Under the pieces are notes generated by a model that worked only from the letters and a program-made list of their open reading frames with translations, was not told the origin of the DNA and ran no database searches. The position numbers and the translations under genes were made by a program. Source: Flavobacterium panacagri (GTDB lineage: Bacteria > Bacteroidota > Bacteroidia > Flavobacteriales > Flavobacteriaceae). Taken from it: a stretch of DNA of 64,000 nt. The DNA is taken from the NCBI RefSeq assembly GCF_030378165.1, contig NZ_CP119766.1, positions 4,712,001 through 4,776,000 of the forward strand, given 5' to 3'. The stretch's first letter is position 1, and every line of letters begins with the position of its first letter. Shown here one piece after another: positions 1 to 8,204 of this stretch.

Positions 1-742
1 TATACAATACATTCGCATCTTTTCCTGCTACATATCGAAGTTGACTTTTATTATCCGTTGCTGCTTCATAAATGATTTGGGCAACATCTTCAGCATTTGT
101 ATAATTGTCCATTTGTTCTGCGCTGTAACCTTTGCTTACTTCCATAGTTAATTTCTCATACGCTTCATGCTGAGCAACTTCCATAGATCGTATGGCAAAA
201 TCTGTTTTCATTCCGCCTGGCGCAACCACTTTTACTTGTATGCCAAACTGAACTAATTCGGATGCCAGACTTTCCGAAAATCCATCAACAGCAAATTTTG
301 TGGCACTGTAAATTGAACAGGTTGGAAATCCCATTAATCCAAAAGTAGAAGTTATATTAATGAAAGTACCACTTTTCTTCTCACGGAAATGAGATACAAA
401 TGCCTTTGAAACCCTAATTACACCAAATAAATTAGTCACGATCTGACGTTCAATTTGATGATTTTCCAGAGATTCCAAAGCGCCAATTAAACCATAACCA
501 GCGTTATTCAAAACCACATCGACAGAATATTTCTCCAAAACATTTTTAATCGTTGAATCAATCTGTTCTGGATTTGTAACATCTAATGGGAGTATAATGA
601 CGTTTTCCAGCTGGTTTAATTCTGTTTCTTTTTCCGGATTTCGCATTGTGGCAATGACGTGCCATCCTTTACTTTGAAATAATTTTGCTGTAGATTTTCC
701 CAATCCCGTTGAAGCTCCTGTAATAAAAATTGTCTTTTGCAT
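1..742 (-). CDS. SDR-family oxidoreductase, C-terminus cut by window edge
   Basis: I translated this by hand from the ATG at 742-740; the frame stays open to base 1, so about 247 residues are visible and the C-terminus is missing. It begins MQKTIFITGASTGLGKSTAK, which holds the Rossmann TGxxxGxG nucleotide-binding motif of classical short-chain dehydrogenases. VVLNNAGYG supplies the NNAG motif, a serine follows in the NITST strand, and YSATK is the catalytic YxxxK. The family carries out NAD(P)-dependent oxidation or reduction of alcohols and ketones in the cytoplasm; the substrate cannot be read from sequence. There is no signal peptide, unlike almost every other gene here. A terminator and an unrelated lipoprotein separate it from the pectin genes, so it is probably a bystander. 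Confidence 0.9.
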   Translation of the reverse strand, partial: MQKTIFITGASTGLGKSTAKLFQSKGWHVIATMRNPEKETELNQLENVIILPLDVTNPEQIDSTIKNVLEKYSVDVVLNNAGYGLIGALESLENHQIERQIVTNLFGVIRVSKAFVSHFREKKSGTFINITSTFGLMGFPTCSIYSATKFAVDGFSESLASELVQFGIQVKVVAPGGMKTDFAIRSMEVAQHEAYEKLTMEVSKGYSAEQMDNYTNAEDVAQIIYEAATDNKSQLRYVAGKDANVLY

Positions 743-846
743 TTTTAATTGTTTTAAAATTATAATGCAAAGATCAGCTCATAGATAGAACTGTTTGTAG
801 TCGTTTTGGTTAATGTATTAGCTAAAATGACGTTTAATCCAACTCA

Positions 847-1629
847 TCACATCATAACCAATTTTCGTTCTTTTTCCAATACCCGTCCATCATTCAATTC
901 TACAATAATTTTGATCCAATTATAATTTTTTAAAGTATTGAAAAAATGATCTGGAAACCAAAATGGAAAATTAGTATAAACAAAATTTCCTCCTGAAGTT
1001 ATATTTTTATAAGAAAAACCAACTTTAAATTCATCATTATCAATGTTATTAAACCAAGGAATAAAATCATTTGGATTTTTTAAAATAGGAACTCTTCTTG
1101 GATCTACTTTTCGGTAAACTCTTCCTCCTAAATAATTTTTATTTAAGTATTCAACATATTGCTTGCTTTTTTTATCTAAACAAACACAACTAAAATCATT
1201 TTTATCAAATCCTATTTTATCAAAATTTTCCATGGGATTATATAAAACAGATTCTTCCACATTACCAAGTATTTTAGTAACATCGATTTCCTTTTTATTA
1301 TTTTTCAATAAAATTTTAAGGCTTTTTATTTTGTCGGCAGAGCCTCCAAGTCCTGGCTCAATAGCACAACCGCAACCAGGAGAATTTGGAGATTTAGGCA
1401 AATAATTAATTTTTGTATCAAACGTAAATACAACTCCAAGTTTTTCTTGATTTTTGATGGTATCTGTTACGTTGTATAATAGACAACGAATGTTATCTAT
1501 TTTTTTTGAATAAATAAGGGCTACATCAACCTCTTTAAGGCTGAATGAATTATTTATTATTTGATTATCCGTTTTGTTTGTGCATGAAATGCAAAGTGCA
1601 AGAAATACAAAATATATAATTTTTCTCAT
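847..1629 (-). CDS. Hypothetical lipoprotein, 260 aa
   Basis: I do not recognise this family. The N-terminus MRKIIYFVFLALCISC is a type II signal peptide with lipobox cysteine C16, so the protein is probably membrane-anchored. The mature part has a Gly/Cys-rich patch (GCGCAIEPGLGG, near residue 85), a second cysteine pair (FSCVCLD, near 147), and aromatic residues toward the C-terminus. Codon use and composition are more AT-rich than in the glycosidase genes. It lies just beyond the terminator that closes the pectin gene array and about 100 bp before the SDR gene, so it is likely transcribed separately from the locus. No enzymatic motif is visible. The reading frame and signal peptide are convincing; the function is unknown. 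Confidence 0.75.
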   Translation of the reverse strand: MRKIIYFVFLALCISCTNKTDNQIINNSFSLKEVDVALIYSKKIDNIRCLLYNVTDTIKNQEKLGVVFTFDTKINYLPKSPNSPGCGCAIEPGLGGSADKIKSLKILLKNNKKEIDVTKILGNVEESVLYNPMENFDKIGFDKNDFSCVCLDKKSKQYVEYLNKNYLGGRVYRKVDPRRVPILKNPNDFIPWFNNIDNDEFKVGFSYKNITSGGNFVYTNFPFWFPDHFFNTLKNYNWIKIIVELNDGRVLEKERKLVMM

Positions 1630-1696
1630 TTATAATCTTTTCTTATGAATGTGAAAGTTAGAAAAAAGAACATATTAAAAGCTTCATAATGAAATA

Positions 1697-1726
1697 AAAA
1701 AACTCCATTATTTCTAATGGAGTTTT
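1697..1726 (-). terminator. Intrinsic terminator closing the pectin gene array
   Basis: A perfect inverted repeat, AAAACTCCATTA / TAATGGAGTTTT, encloses a 4-nt loop and has A-tracts on the left and T-tracts on the right, so it should work on both strands. It lies about 20 nt after the stop of the GH2 gene and about 70 nt before the start of the unknown lipoprotein, a natural left boundary for the locus. Confidence 0.85.
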
Positions 1727-1745
1727 CTAAATTTTTACGTCTTCT

Positions 1746-4166
1746 TTAATTCACTTTAATTTCAACTGAAGAAACCGGAATTCCATTTCCTGCCGTCGCC
1801 TTCAACTGAATATTTTCTTTCTTCCCATTCGACTGAATAATCGCAATGCATTTTCCATTAAACAATTTACAGGAATTGGCTTTAAACGATTCCAAATTGG
1901 CCTGATAACCATTATCAACACCAACTAATTTTCCACCGCCAGAAACTTCAAAATTGATTAAATCCATTGCGTTTGGCACTAAATTTCCATCTTTATCAGT
2001 CATAGAAACTGTTACGTAAACTAAATCGTAAGTATCGTTTTTAATTGCAGTTTTATCAGCTTGCAAGTCTAGTTTTGAAGCTTCTCCTGCAGTTTTGATT
2101 TCCTTTTCTAAAACTACTTTTCCTGCTTTTCTTGAAACCGCTTTTAAAGTTCCTGGCTCAAATTTTACACGCCAAGAAATATGCAAATCATCATTTTGTT
2201 TTGCTTTTTTTCCGAGAGATTTTCCGTTTAAGAATAATTCTACTTCATCGGCATTGTTGTAATATGCCCAAACTTCTACTTCCTGATCTTTTTTCCAGTT
2301 CCAATGTGGCAAAATATGCAGAACCGTTTTATTCGACCATTCGCTTTGGTACATATAATAAACATCTTTTGGAAGTCCCGCTAAATCAACAATTCCGAAA
2401 TACGAACTTCTTGCAGGAAACGGATACGGATCAGGTTCTCCAATATAATCAAATCCTGTCCAGATAAAAGTTCCTGCCATGAAATCCTGACTTTTAATTG
2501 TTTTCCAATTTTCTTCGTGCGTAGCTCCCCAATACGATTTTACCTGATCGTATGCCGAAACAGTCCAATCGGCATTTCCGTCAAACGCAGCGCCGTGTTT
2601 TGTTGGCCACGCTTTAATTCCGTCTGGAAAATCATAATGACCGCGTGTTTCTAAAGCCGAAACACTTTCTGAAGCCAATATTTTTTGTCCTTTAAATTTC
2701 GTTGGAAAATCTTTATAATCTTCGTGTTTATAATTAAATCCCAAAAGATCTAACGCACCAGATTGGTAAATAAAGTTTTTCTCAATTACATTTTCGGTCA
2801 AAGCCGAAGTTACGGGACGAGTTGTATCTAGTGATTTTACAATTTTAGCTAATTCTCTTGTAATCGCAATTCCTGTCGAATCAAACTGTTCTCTAATTTC
2901 GTTCCCAATACTCCACATCATAACGGACGGATGATTACGATCTCTTTTGATAAAATCTTCTAAATCCTGTTTGTGCCAGGCATCCCAGTCTTTGTGGTAA
3001 TCGTTGGTTACTTTTTTCTTCTTCCAAACATCAAAAGCTTCATCCTGAACGATAAATCCCATTTCGTCGCACAATTGCATCATTTCCAACGAATGTGGAT
3101 TATGAGACATTCTGATAGCGTTGGCTCCCATTTCTTTCATCAAAGTCAGTTTTCTTCTAACCGCATGAATATTTTCAACCGCCCCCAAAGCACCATTATC
3201 GTGATGCAGACAAACTCCATAAATTTTTGTTGGAACTCCATTTAATGAAAATCCTTTTTCTGAATCGAAATTAAAGAATCTAAATCCAAGCGGAGTTTCA
3301 TAATTGTCAACCAATTTCGATTTCTCGTAAACTTTAGTAATAACTTTATACAAGTACGGATTCTCTGTACTCCATAATTTCGGCTGATTCAAAACCAAAT
3401 CATGAATCTTTTTTTCTGATGTTTTAGCACCGATTTTTTCTGTTGAAGTAAAATTGACAACTTCTTTATTCTCAGAATTTACAATCGAAGTAACCAATTT
3501 AAATTCTTTTGAAGATGTATTATCATTATCAATGGTAACTTCTAAGTGTATTTTTGATTTTTCTGCTGAAACTTCAGACGTTGTTACAAAAGTTCCCCAT
3601 TTCCCTACATGCAGTTTTTCACTGGCAACCAAACGTATATTTCTATAAATCCCAGAACCAGTATACCATCTTGAATTGGGCTGAGAATCGTTATCAACTT
3701 TTACGGCAATCGTATTCGATTTCCCGAAGTTTAAATATTGCGTCAAGTCATATCCAAAAGAAATATAACCATTTGGACGAACTCCTAATGATTTTCCATT
3801 TATGAAAACTTCACTGTTTTTAAAAACACCGTCAAATTCAATCGAAACCGTTTTGTTTTTCCAATTTACAGGAATTGTAAACGCTTTGCGATACCAGCCT
3901 TTTCCAGCGGGTAAAAATCCTTGTGCTTGCTTGGTTTTGCTGTCTTTGTCAAAAGCGCCTTCAATACTCCAATCGTGTGGTAATTGAAGCGTTCTCCAAT
4001 CAGAAGTATTGAAATTGGCATTTATTGCTTCGGGATAATCTCCTAATTTGAAGTTCCAGTTTTTGTTGAAGTCTTCTACAATTCTGGCTTGTTTTTGTGC
4101 AAAAACTGATACTGAAAACAATAAGGCAATTGTAATTTTTTGAAATATGTTTTTATGTTTAATCAT
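1746..4166 (-). CDS. GH2 beta-galactosidase-type exo-glycosidase
   Basis: Secreted or periplasmic enzyme of 806 aa with a signal peptide ending near VFAQ (residue 24). Order: GH2 N-terminal sugar-binding jelly roll (about 25-185), Ig-like domain (190-295), TIM barrel (300-590), then a DUF4982-type Ig domain and a C-terminal Ig-like domain. The acid/base is E423 in MMWSIGNEI and the nucleophile is E500 in ILASES. NPYLYKV and IRMSHNPHS are further GH2 landmarks. GH2 enzymes remove non-reducing beta-galactose, beta-glucuronate or related sugars by a retaining mechanism; in this pectin setting beta-galactosyl side chains are the natural guess. It is the last gene of the array, and only H-family palindromes lie between it and the upstream GH2. 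Confident in family, moderate in substrate. Confidence 0.93.
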   Translation of the reverse strand: MIKHKNIFQKITIALLFSVSVFAQKQARIVEDFNKNWNFKLGDYPEAINANFNTSDWRTLQLPHDWSIEGAFDKDSKTKQAQGFLPAGKGWYRKAFTIPVNWKNKTVSIEFDGVFKNSEVFINGKSLGVRPNGYISFGYDLTQYLNFGKSNTIAVKVDNDSQPNSRWYTGSGIYRNIRLVASEKLHVGKWGTFVTTSEVSAEKSKIHLEVTIDNDNTSSKEFKLVTSIVNSENKEVVNFTSTEKIGAKTSEKKIHDLVLNQPKLWSTENPYLYKVITKVYEKSKLVDNYETPLGFRFFNFDSEKGFSLNGVPTKIYGVCLHHDNGALGAVENIHAVRRKLTLMKEMGANAIRMSHNPHSLEMMQLCDEMGFIVQDEAFDVWKKKKVTNDYHKDWDAWHKQDLEDFIKRDRNHPSVMMWSIGNEIREQFDSTGIAITRELAKIVKSLDTTRPVTSALTENVIEKNFIYQSGALDLLGFNYKHEDYKDFPTKFKGQKILASESVSALETRGHYDFPDGIKAWPTKHGAAFDGNADWTVSAYDQVKSYWGATHEENWKTIKSQDFMAGTFIWTGFDYIGEPDPYPFPARSSYFGIVDLAGLPKDVYYMYQSEWSNKTVLHILPHWNWKKDQEVEVWAYYNNADEVELFLNGKSLGKKAKQNDDLHISWRVKFEPGTLKAVSRKAGKVVLEKEIKTAGEASKLDLQADKTAIKNDTYDLVYVTVSMTDKDGNLVPNAMDLINFEVSGGGKLVGVDNGYQANLESFKANSCKLFNGKCIAIIQSNGKKENIQLKATAGNGIPVSSVEIKVN

Positions 4167-4198
4167 GAATATGTTTTTTATTCTAATCTTGTTTTATA

Positions 4199-4206
4199 CA
4201 AAAGTA
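4199..4206 (-). promoter_or_regulatory. Possible -7 element (TAnnTTTG) upstream of GH2 gene
   Basis: On the minus strand the octamer reads TACTTTTG, matching the Bacteroidota -7 consensus TAnnTTTG, 32 nt before the GH2 start codon at 4166. I see no good -33 TTG at the usual spacing, so this is only a candidate internal promoter. Confidence 0.3.
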
Positions 4207-4224
4207 TCCACAACGTATTTGAAG

Positions 4225-4291
4225 AGACGCACTGCAGTGCGTCTAACACAAAGTATGGACATTTGGAGCGTAGACGCACTGCGGTGCGTCT
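4225..4291. repeat. Paired palindromes, AGACGCACTGCAGTGCGTCT type
   Basis: Two 20-bp palindromes (4225-4244 and 4272-4291), differing by one base, sit 27 bp apart in the 191-bp gap between the two GH2 genes. Each can form a hairpin and the two can also pair with each other. The remainder of the gap (4300-4357) is a CT-rich stretch with no gene. Confidence 0.8.
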
Positions 4292-4357
4292 CTACAATGC
4301 AATCCTAATTAAACCTCTGTCCCTTTGTCTCTCTGCATCTTTGAACCTCAAAAAAAC

Positions 4358-7300
4358 CTATTGAAACTCGAAATTATCCAACATTAATCCTTTCAAATCA
4401 TCACCTTCAAGTGTTATTTTATACGTTCCTGCATTAATATATCCTCCTGATGTTGTATTCAAAATCTTCCATTTTTCAGGCGAAGGGAAAAATTCAATTG
4501 TATCATTTCGCATCAAAATTCCGTAGGCATCTTCCATTTTAAATTTGACTTTTAATGGCGTTTCATTTCGATTCATAAAACGGAAACGCATTAAATAAAT
4601 TCCGGCAACTCCGGGTTTTACTTCAAACTCGATGCTGTTATTGGTCTTTTTAGTGAATTCAATATAATCGGCTTTTTTGAAATTTCCTTTTTCGATTCCT
4701 GTTCCCGTTGTTTTTGTTTTTTCAGCTTCAATAATTACGACTGGTCTCGAATCGTCTTTTTCCCCCATATCGTAAGTTGGAACGACTGCAATTGTAGAAA
4801 TTGTTTCCGAATTATCAAAAAGAACCTTCTCGCCTTTCTTTACTTTTTTAGTGAAAACTACAAATTCAATTTGACTGCTATTTTTAGCTTTTTCTTCTAA
4901 CTTTTTATATTCAGAAAATCGCTCTAAATTCAAATTTTTATTATCTATAAAAAGGTATAATTCCGAATCTTCTTTAGCTGTAAATGATCCTTTATTTTTA
5001 GAATTAGATGAAAACTGTAAATAATCAGCACCAAAAACCTCAGAAGGCAATTCGGTAAAAACAACATCAGAATCTGAATATTGTTTTGAATTAATATCCA
5101 GCCATGAAGCTATTCTGTTGTTTTTATCATAAGAATCAAAAACCAAATTCTGAATGTTTTTTGAAGATTCTGAAGCTGGTCTTGCATGAATATCTTTTGT
5201 CGCAATCGCAATCGCAGAAATAATCGCCTGTGAAGCTTTTACATTTGGAAACGAAATCACAATTTTTCCGTTTGTGCTTTTTACTTTGAATGTTTTCTTC
5301 AAAGCGTTATCATGTCCAGCTTCTGCCCAAATATCAAAATCTTTTAAAACTACATTTTCATTGATAGCAACATCAAACAAGCGCCAGCCTTTGCAGTCTA
5401 AGCCTCCGCCAGTTCCGTACCAAGGTTCTGTGAAATATAATTCGACTAAATATTCGCCGTCTGGTGCAGGAAATTCGTAACGCAGTTTATCAACTCCGTA
5501 TCTAAAACTTTTAAACAATTCTTGATCTTTTGTTCCATTTATTGGATCGAAAGTTGTTCTTTGACTGGCAAAAAAGTCAGGTAGTTTTTCAAAATTATCT
5601 GTCCAAGATAAAGAACCCCAAGTATTTTGTCCGTTTTTATGTGTATCGGTAAGCCAAGTATTTCCAGCAGAATCTGTAAATTCTGAACCTCCGCAATTTA
5701 CTCTGTAAATATAATTGTAACCAGTTTTGGCTTTTGTAATATCTGCTTTATTAGTGGTTAAAATATCTAAATTAGGTGCTTTTGGAAAATTATTCAAAAC
5801 AATATAATCTTTCGCAACCGCTTTTCCATTTACATAGCCCACGGCATATAAAACATTGTATTGAACATTAACATTATTAAACTGAAAATGCTGTCCGATT
5901 CCTGGATTTTTTAGTTTTCCTAAAGAAGATTTATTGACATCGTTGAACAATTCTACTTCATCACAATTCGAATAAATATCGATTCCACTTTTGATTCCCG
6001 GTTTTTCCCAACGGCTTGGCCAAGTATGCGAAACGATATACACCATTGGATTGGTTTTATTTGAAACATAATTCGCACGATACATATAAAATGCATCCAG
6101 AGGTTCTCCCCAAATCGTAAAAAGTCCTTTGTAATTGACTGGGCCTACTTTGTCAATATCTCTGAAGCCTTCTCCGTTTTGCACACGTCCCGGATTTTCA
6201 TGCGAAGCAAAAAGCCAGTTGAATTGTCCCGCAATTTTATCTCTTACCGATTCCGCTTCTCTAACTTTAATTTCCATCAACTGAGAAAAACGGTTTTCGC
6301 TTAAAGTTCCTTTTTGGTCAAATTCGCCTTCGGTATGTAAATCGGCAGAACGCCATGCGCCGTATTCTCCGTTTAATAACTGAGTAGTCATTTCCAGGTG
6401 GTATTTTAACGGATCTCCACCATATGTTCCTGACCAGTTTTGAACGACATTCCAATCTGTTCCTTCTCCACCGTTACAAGTTGTTACGATTCTTTGCGAT
6501 GCCGATAACGGATCCATTTCACGGATAATTTGTGTGCATTCTTCGGCAAATTCTTTTGGAATAGTACTTTCATTCTGCAATCCCCACATTACTACAGATG
6601 GGCTGTTTCTACGTTCTTTAATCCATTCTCGTAATAAGGTTTTGAAGTTTTCTTTAAATTCTGGCGTATCGTACCAAATATGTGCTGAAAACTGACTCCA
6701 AAATAAAATTCCGTTTTCGTCTAATTCTTTTTGATATAATAAATTATGAGGCTGATGTGCTTCTCTAAAAGCATTAAATCCGCCTGCTTTGATCTGTTCT
6801 ATTCGGGAATGAATCATTTCATCTGAAAACGAATGACTTTTTCCGATTAAATGTTCGTACTCGCAGACACCATTTATAAAAACAGGTTCATCATTGATGA
6901 AAAAACGATTGTCTTTTCCGTCACGACTTACCGGCCAGCTTACCCAGCGAATTCCATATGGTGTTGTTAACTGATCAATTATTTTTCCGTTTTCATAAAT
7001 TGAAGTAACCAATTTATACAAATACGGATTGGATGGCGACCATAATTTCGGATTCTGAATCTCAGGAAGTGTCAATGCTATTTCCTTTGTTTCTCCCGAA
7101 TTGATTTTGCTATCGCTTTTAATAATAACAACTTTCTTTCCTGAAGCATCAAGAAGGATATTTTCGACTGTGAAGTTTCGTTGTGAAGTGCTGTAATTTT
7201 TGATCTCAGTTGTAGTATGAAGAATCGCTTTTTGTTTAGAAACCGATTTGTCATTCCAAATATGAACACCAAACGGCTGAATTCTCACATCGTTTGTAAT

Positions 7301-7885
7301 TACCAAAGAAACCGGCCTAAAAATTCCCATTGGTTGAGAACCTTCTGAAAATCCCCATTCTCCTGAACAGCCTCCACAAACCCATGGTAAATCGGCAATA
7401 AAAGAAGGATGTGATGCTTTTACTAAAATGATATTTTCTTTATCGAAAGAAACCGCTTTGGAAATGTCTAAAGTGAAAGTAGTTCTTCCGCCTTTGTGTT
7501 CGCCTACTTTTTTACCATTTACCCAAACAGTCGCATACGAACTTACGCCTTCGAAATAAAGAAAATGCTGTTTTGAACTGTCTTTTTTATCGAGTTTCAG
7601 CGCTTTTTTGTACCAAGCAGTACCATGCAAATTTCCATGTTTTGTTCTTCTAAAACCATAATACTGATCCCAATTGTGAGGCACACTAACCTTCTGCCAA
7701 TTGGAATCAGTTTCTGGATGGTCTACAAACCTCTCTTCCTGTGCGGGAAGATTTTCCATGATTACGGTTTCCCAAGACGAATTCAGCGAAATTTCTTTAC
7801 GAAACTTCCCTGAATCTTTGCTCTGACTCCAAACAAAGCAAAGACTTGAGAAAAAACAAAAAATAAAAAAAACTATTCTATTCAT
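4358..7885 (-). CDS. Large GH2 glycosidase with malectin-like and C-terminal carbohydrate-binding-like domains
   Basis: Exported enzyme of 1175 aa. I start it at the ATG at 7885 (MNRIVFFIFC, a clean signal peptide ending WSQ). A longer frame reaches 7912, but its extra residues are encoded by an intergenic palindrome. GH2 jelly roll (about 25-200), Ig domain, and TIM barrel (320-610) with acid/base E439 in WGLQNES and nucleophile E507 in LLNGEYGAW. A malectin-like domain (about 727-895; NCGGSEFTDSAGNTW) and a C-terminal CBM6/35-like beta-sandwich (about 1050-1175; VIIEAEK...) follow. The accessory domains suggest it works on a polymer or large oligomer rather than on free disaccharides. The substrate is unknown; beta-galactosides or other pectin side chains are likely. 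It is separated from the next GH2 by 191 bp of repeats. Confidence 0.9.
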   Translation of the reverse strand: MNRIVFFIFCFFSSLCFVWSQSKDSGKFRKEISLNSSWETVIMENLPAQEERFVDHPETDSNWQKVSVPHNWDQYYGFRRTKHGNLHGTAWYKKALKLDKKDSSKQHFLYFEGVSSYATVWVNGKKVGEHKGGRTTFTLDISKAVSFDKENIILVKASHPSFIADLPWVCGGCSGEWGFSEGSQPMGIFRPVSLVITNDVRIQPFGVHIWNDKSVSKQKAILHTTTEIKNYSTSQRNFTVENILLDASGKKVVIIKSDSKINSGETKEIALTLPEIQNPKLWSPSNPYLYKLVTSIYENGKIIDQLTTPYGIRWVSWPVSRDGKDNRFFINDEPVFINGVCEYEHLIGKSHSFSDEMIHSRIEQIKAGGFNAFREAHQPHNLLYQKELDENGILFWSQFSAHIWYDTPEFKENFKTLLREWIKERRNSPSVVMWGLQNESTIPKEFAEECTQIIREMDPLSASQRIVTTCNGGEGTDWNVVQNWSGTYGGDPLKYHLEMTTQLLNGEYGAWRSADLHTEGEFDQKGTLSENRFSQLMEIKVREAESVRDKIAGQFNWLFASHENPGRVQNGEGFRDIDKVGPVNYKGLFTIWGEPLDAFYMYRANYVSNKTNPMVYIVSHTWPSRWEKPGIKSGIDIYSNCDEVELFNDVNKSSLGKLKNPGIGQHFQFNNVNVQYNVLYAVGYVNGKAVAKDYIVLNNFPKAPNLDILTTNKADITKAKTGYNYIYRVNCGGSEFTDSAGNTWLTDTHKNGQNTWGSLSWTDNFEKLPDFFASQRTTFDPINGTKDQELFKSFRYGVDKLRYEFPAPDGEYLVELYFTEPWYGTGGGLDCKGWRLFDVAINENVVLKDFDIWAEAGHDNALKKTFKVKSTNGKIVISFPNVKASQAIISAIAIATKDIHARPASESSKNIQNLVFDSYDKNNRIASWLDINSKQYSDSDVVFTELPSEVFGADYLQFSSNSKNKGSFTAKEDSELYLFIDNKNLNLERFSEYKKLEEKAKNSSQIEFVVFTKKVKKGEKVLFDNSETISTIAVVPTYDMGEKDDSRPVVIIEAEKTKTTGTGIEKGNFKKADYIEFTKKTNNSIEFEVKPGVAGIYLMRFRFMNRNETPLKVKFKMEDAYGILMRNDTIEFFPSPEKWKILNTTSGGYINAGTYKITLEGDDLKGLMLDNFEFQ

Positions 7886-7896
7886 ATTTTCTATTT

Positions 7897-7978
7897 CCTG
7901 CAAGGTTTTCAAAACCTTGTAGGTTTAACTTTTTAACGTTCATTTTAGATACCTACAAGGTTTTGAAAACCTTGCAGG
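7897..7978. repeat. Family A palindrome, inverted pair
   Basis: Two 27-bp palindromes (7897-7923 and 7952-7978) built on CCTACAAGGTTTT/AAAACCTTGCAGG. Each is self-complementary, and the two copies are exact reverse complements of each other, 28 bp apart. They stand between the large GH2 and the glycosidase upstream. The left copy begins 12 nt before the GH2 start codon. Confidence 0.92.
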
Positions 7979-8001
7979 AAACGTATATGTTTCTTTAACA
8001 C

Positions 8002-8034
8002 AGACCTAACAAGTTTTAAAAAGCTGTTAGGTCT
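8002..8034. repeat. Family A variant palindrome
   Basis: AGACCTAACAAGTTTTAAAA paired with AAAAAGCTGTTAGGTCT: an imperfect hairpin of the same design as the CAAGGTTTT palindromes but with a different core. Related copies occur at 30127-30153 and 31976-32008. Confidence 0.8.
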
Positions 8035-8043
8035 AAATTAATT

Positions 8044-8139
8044 ACGAGTTCGCGTGAGGGATTGAGGCGGTATCCTTTTATGTAGCGGAGCGGAATAAAA
8101 GATATAGCCGAAAGCCCGACCCGGAGGGACACGCCCAAA
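8044..8139 (-). repeat. Family F element, possible structured RNA
   Basis: About 95 bp with high GC for this region. On the plus strand it has GCGTGAGGGATTGAGGCGG, ATCC, a variable stem (TTTTAT.../...ATAAAAG), GATA, GCCGAAAGCCCGACCC and CACGCCCAAAT. The outer ends pair (GGGCGTGTCCC with GGGAT...CACGC on the other strand). A second copy with a different inner stem lies at 21950-22084. Both follow the 3' end of a minus-strand gene. I cannot assign a known RNA family. Confidence 0.75.
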
Positions 8140-8169
8140 TTATTTTTTTTAATTCTAAACTTTATTATA

Positions 8170-8196
8170 CCTACAAGGTTTTGAAAACCTTGCAGG
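8170..8196. repeat. Family A palindrome, single copy
   Basis: A further perfect copy of the CCTACAAGGTTTT/AAAACCTTGCAGG palindrome. It ends 8 nt from the stop codon of the gene at 8205-10934, where it could act as a transcript-end hairpin. With the entries at 7897-8139 it fills the whole 319-bp gap; no gene is present. Confidence 0.9.
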
Positions 8197-8204
8197 AACG
8201 CATA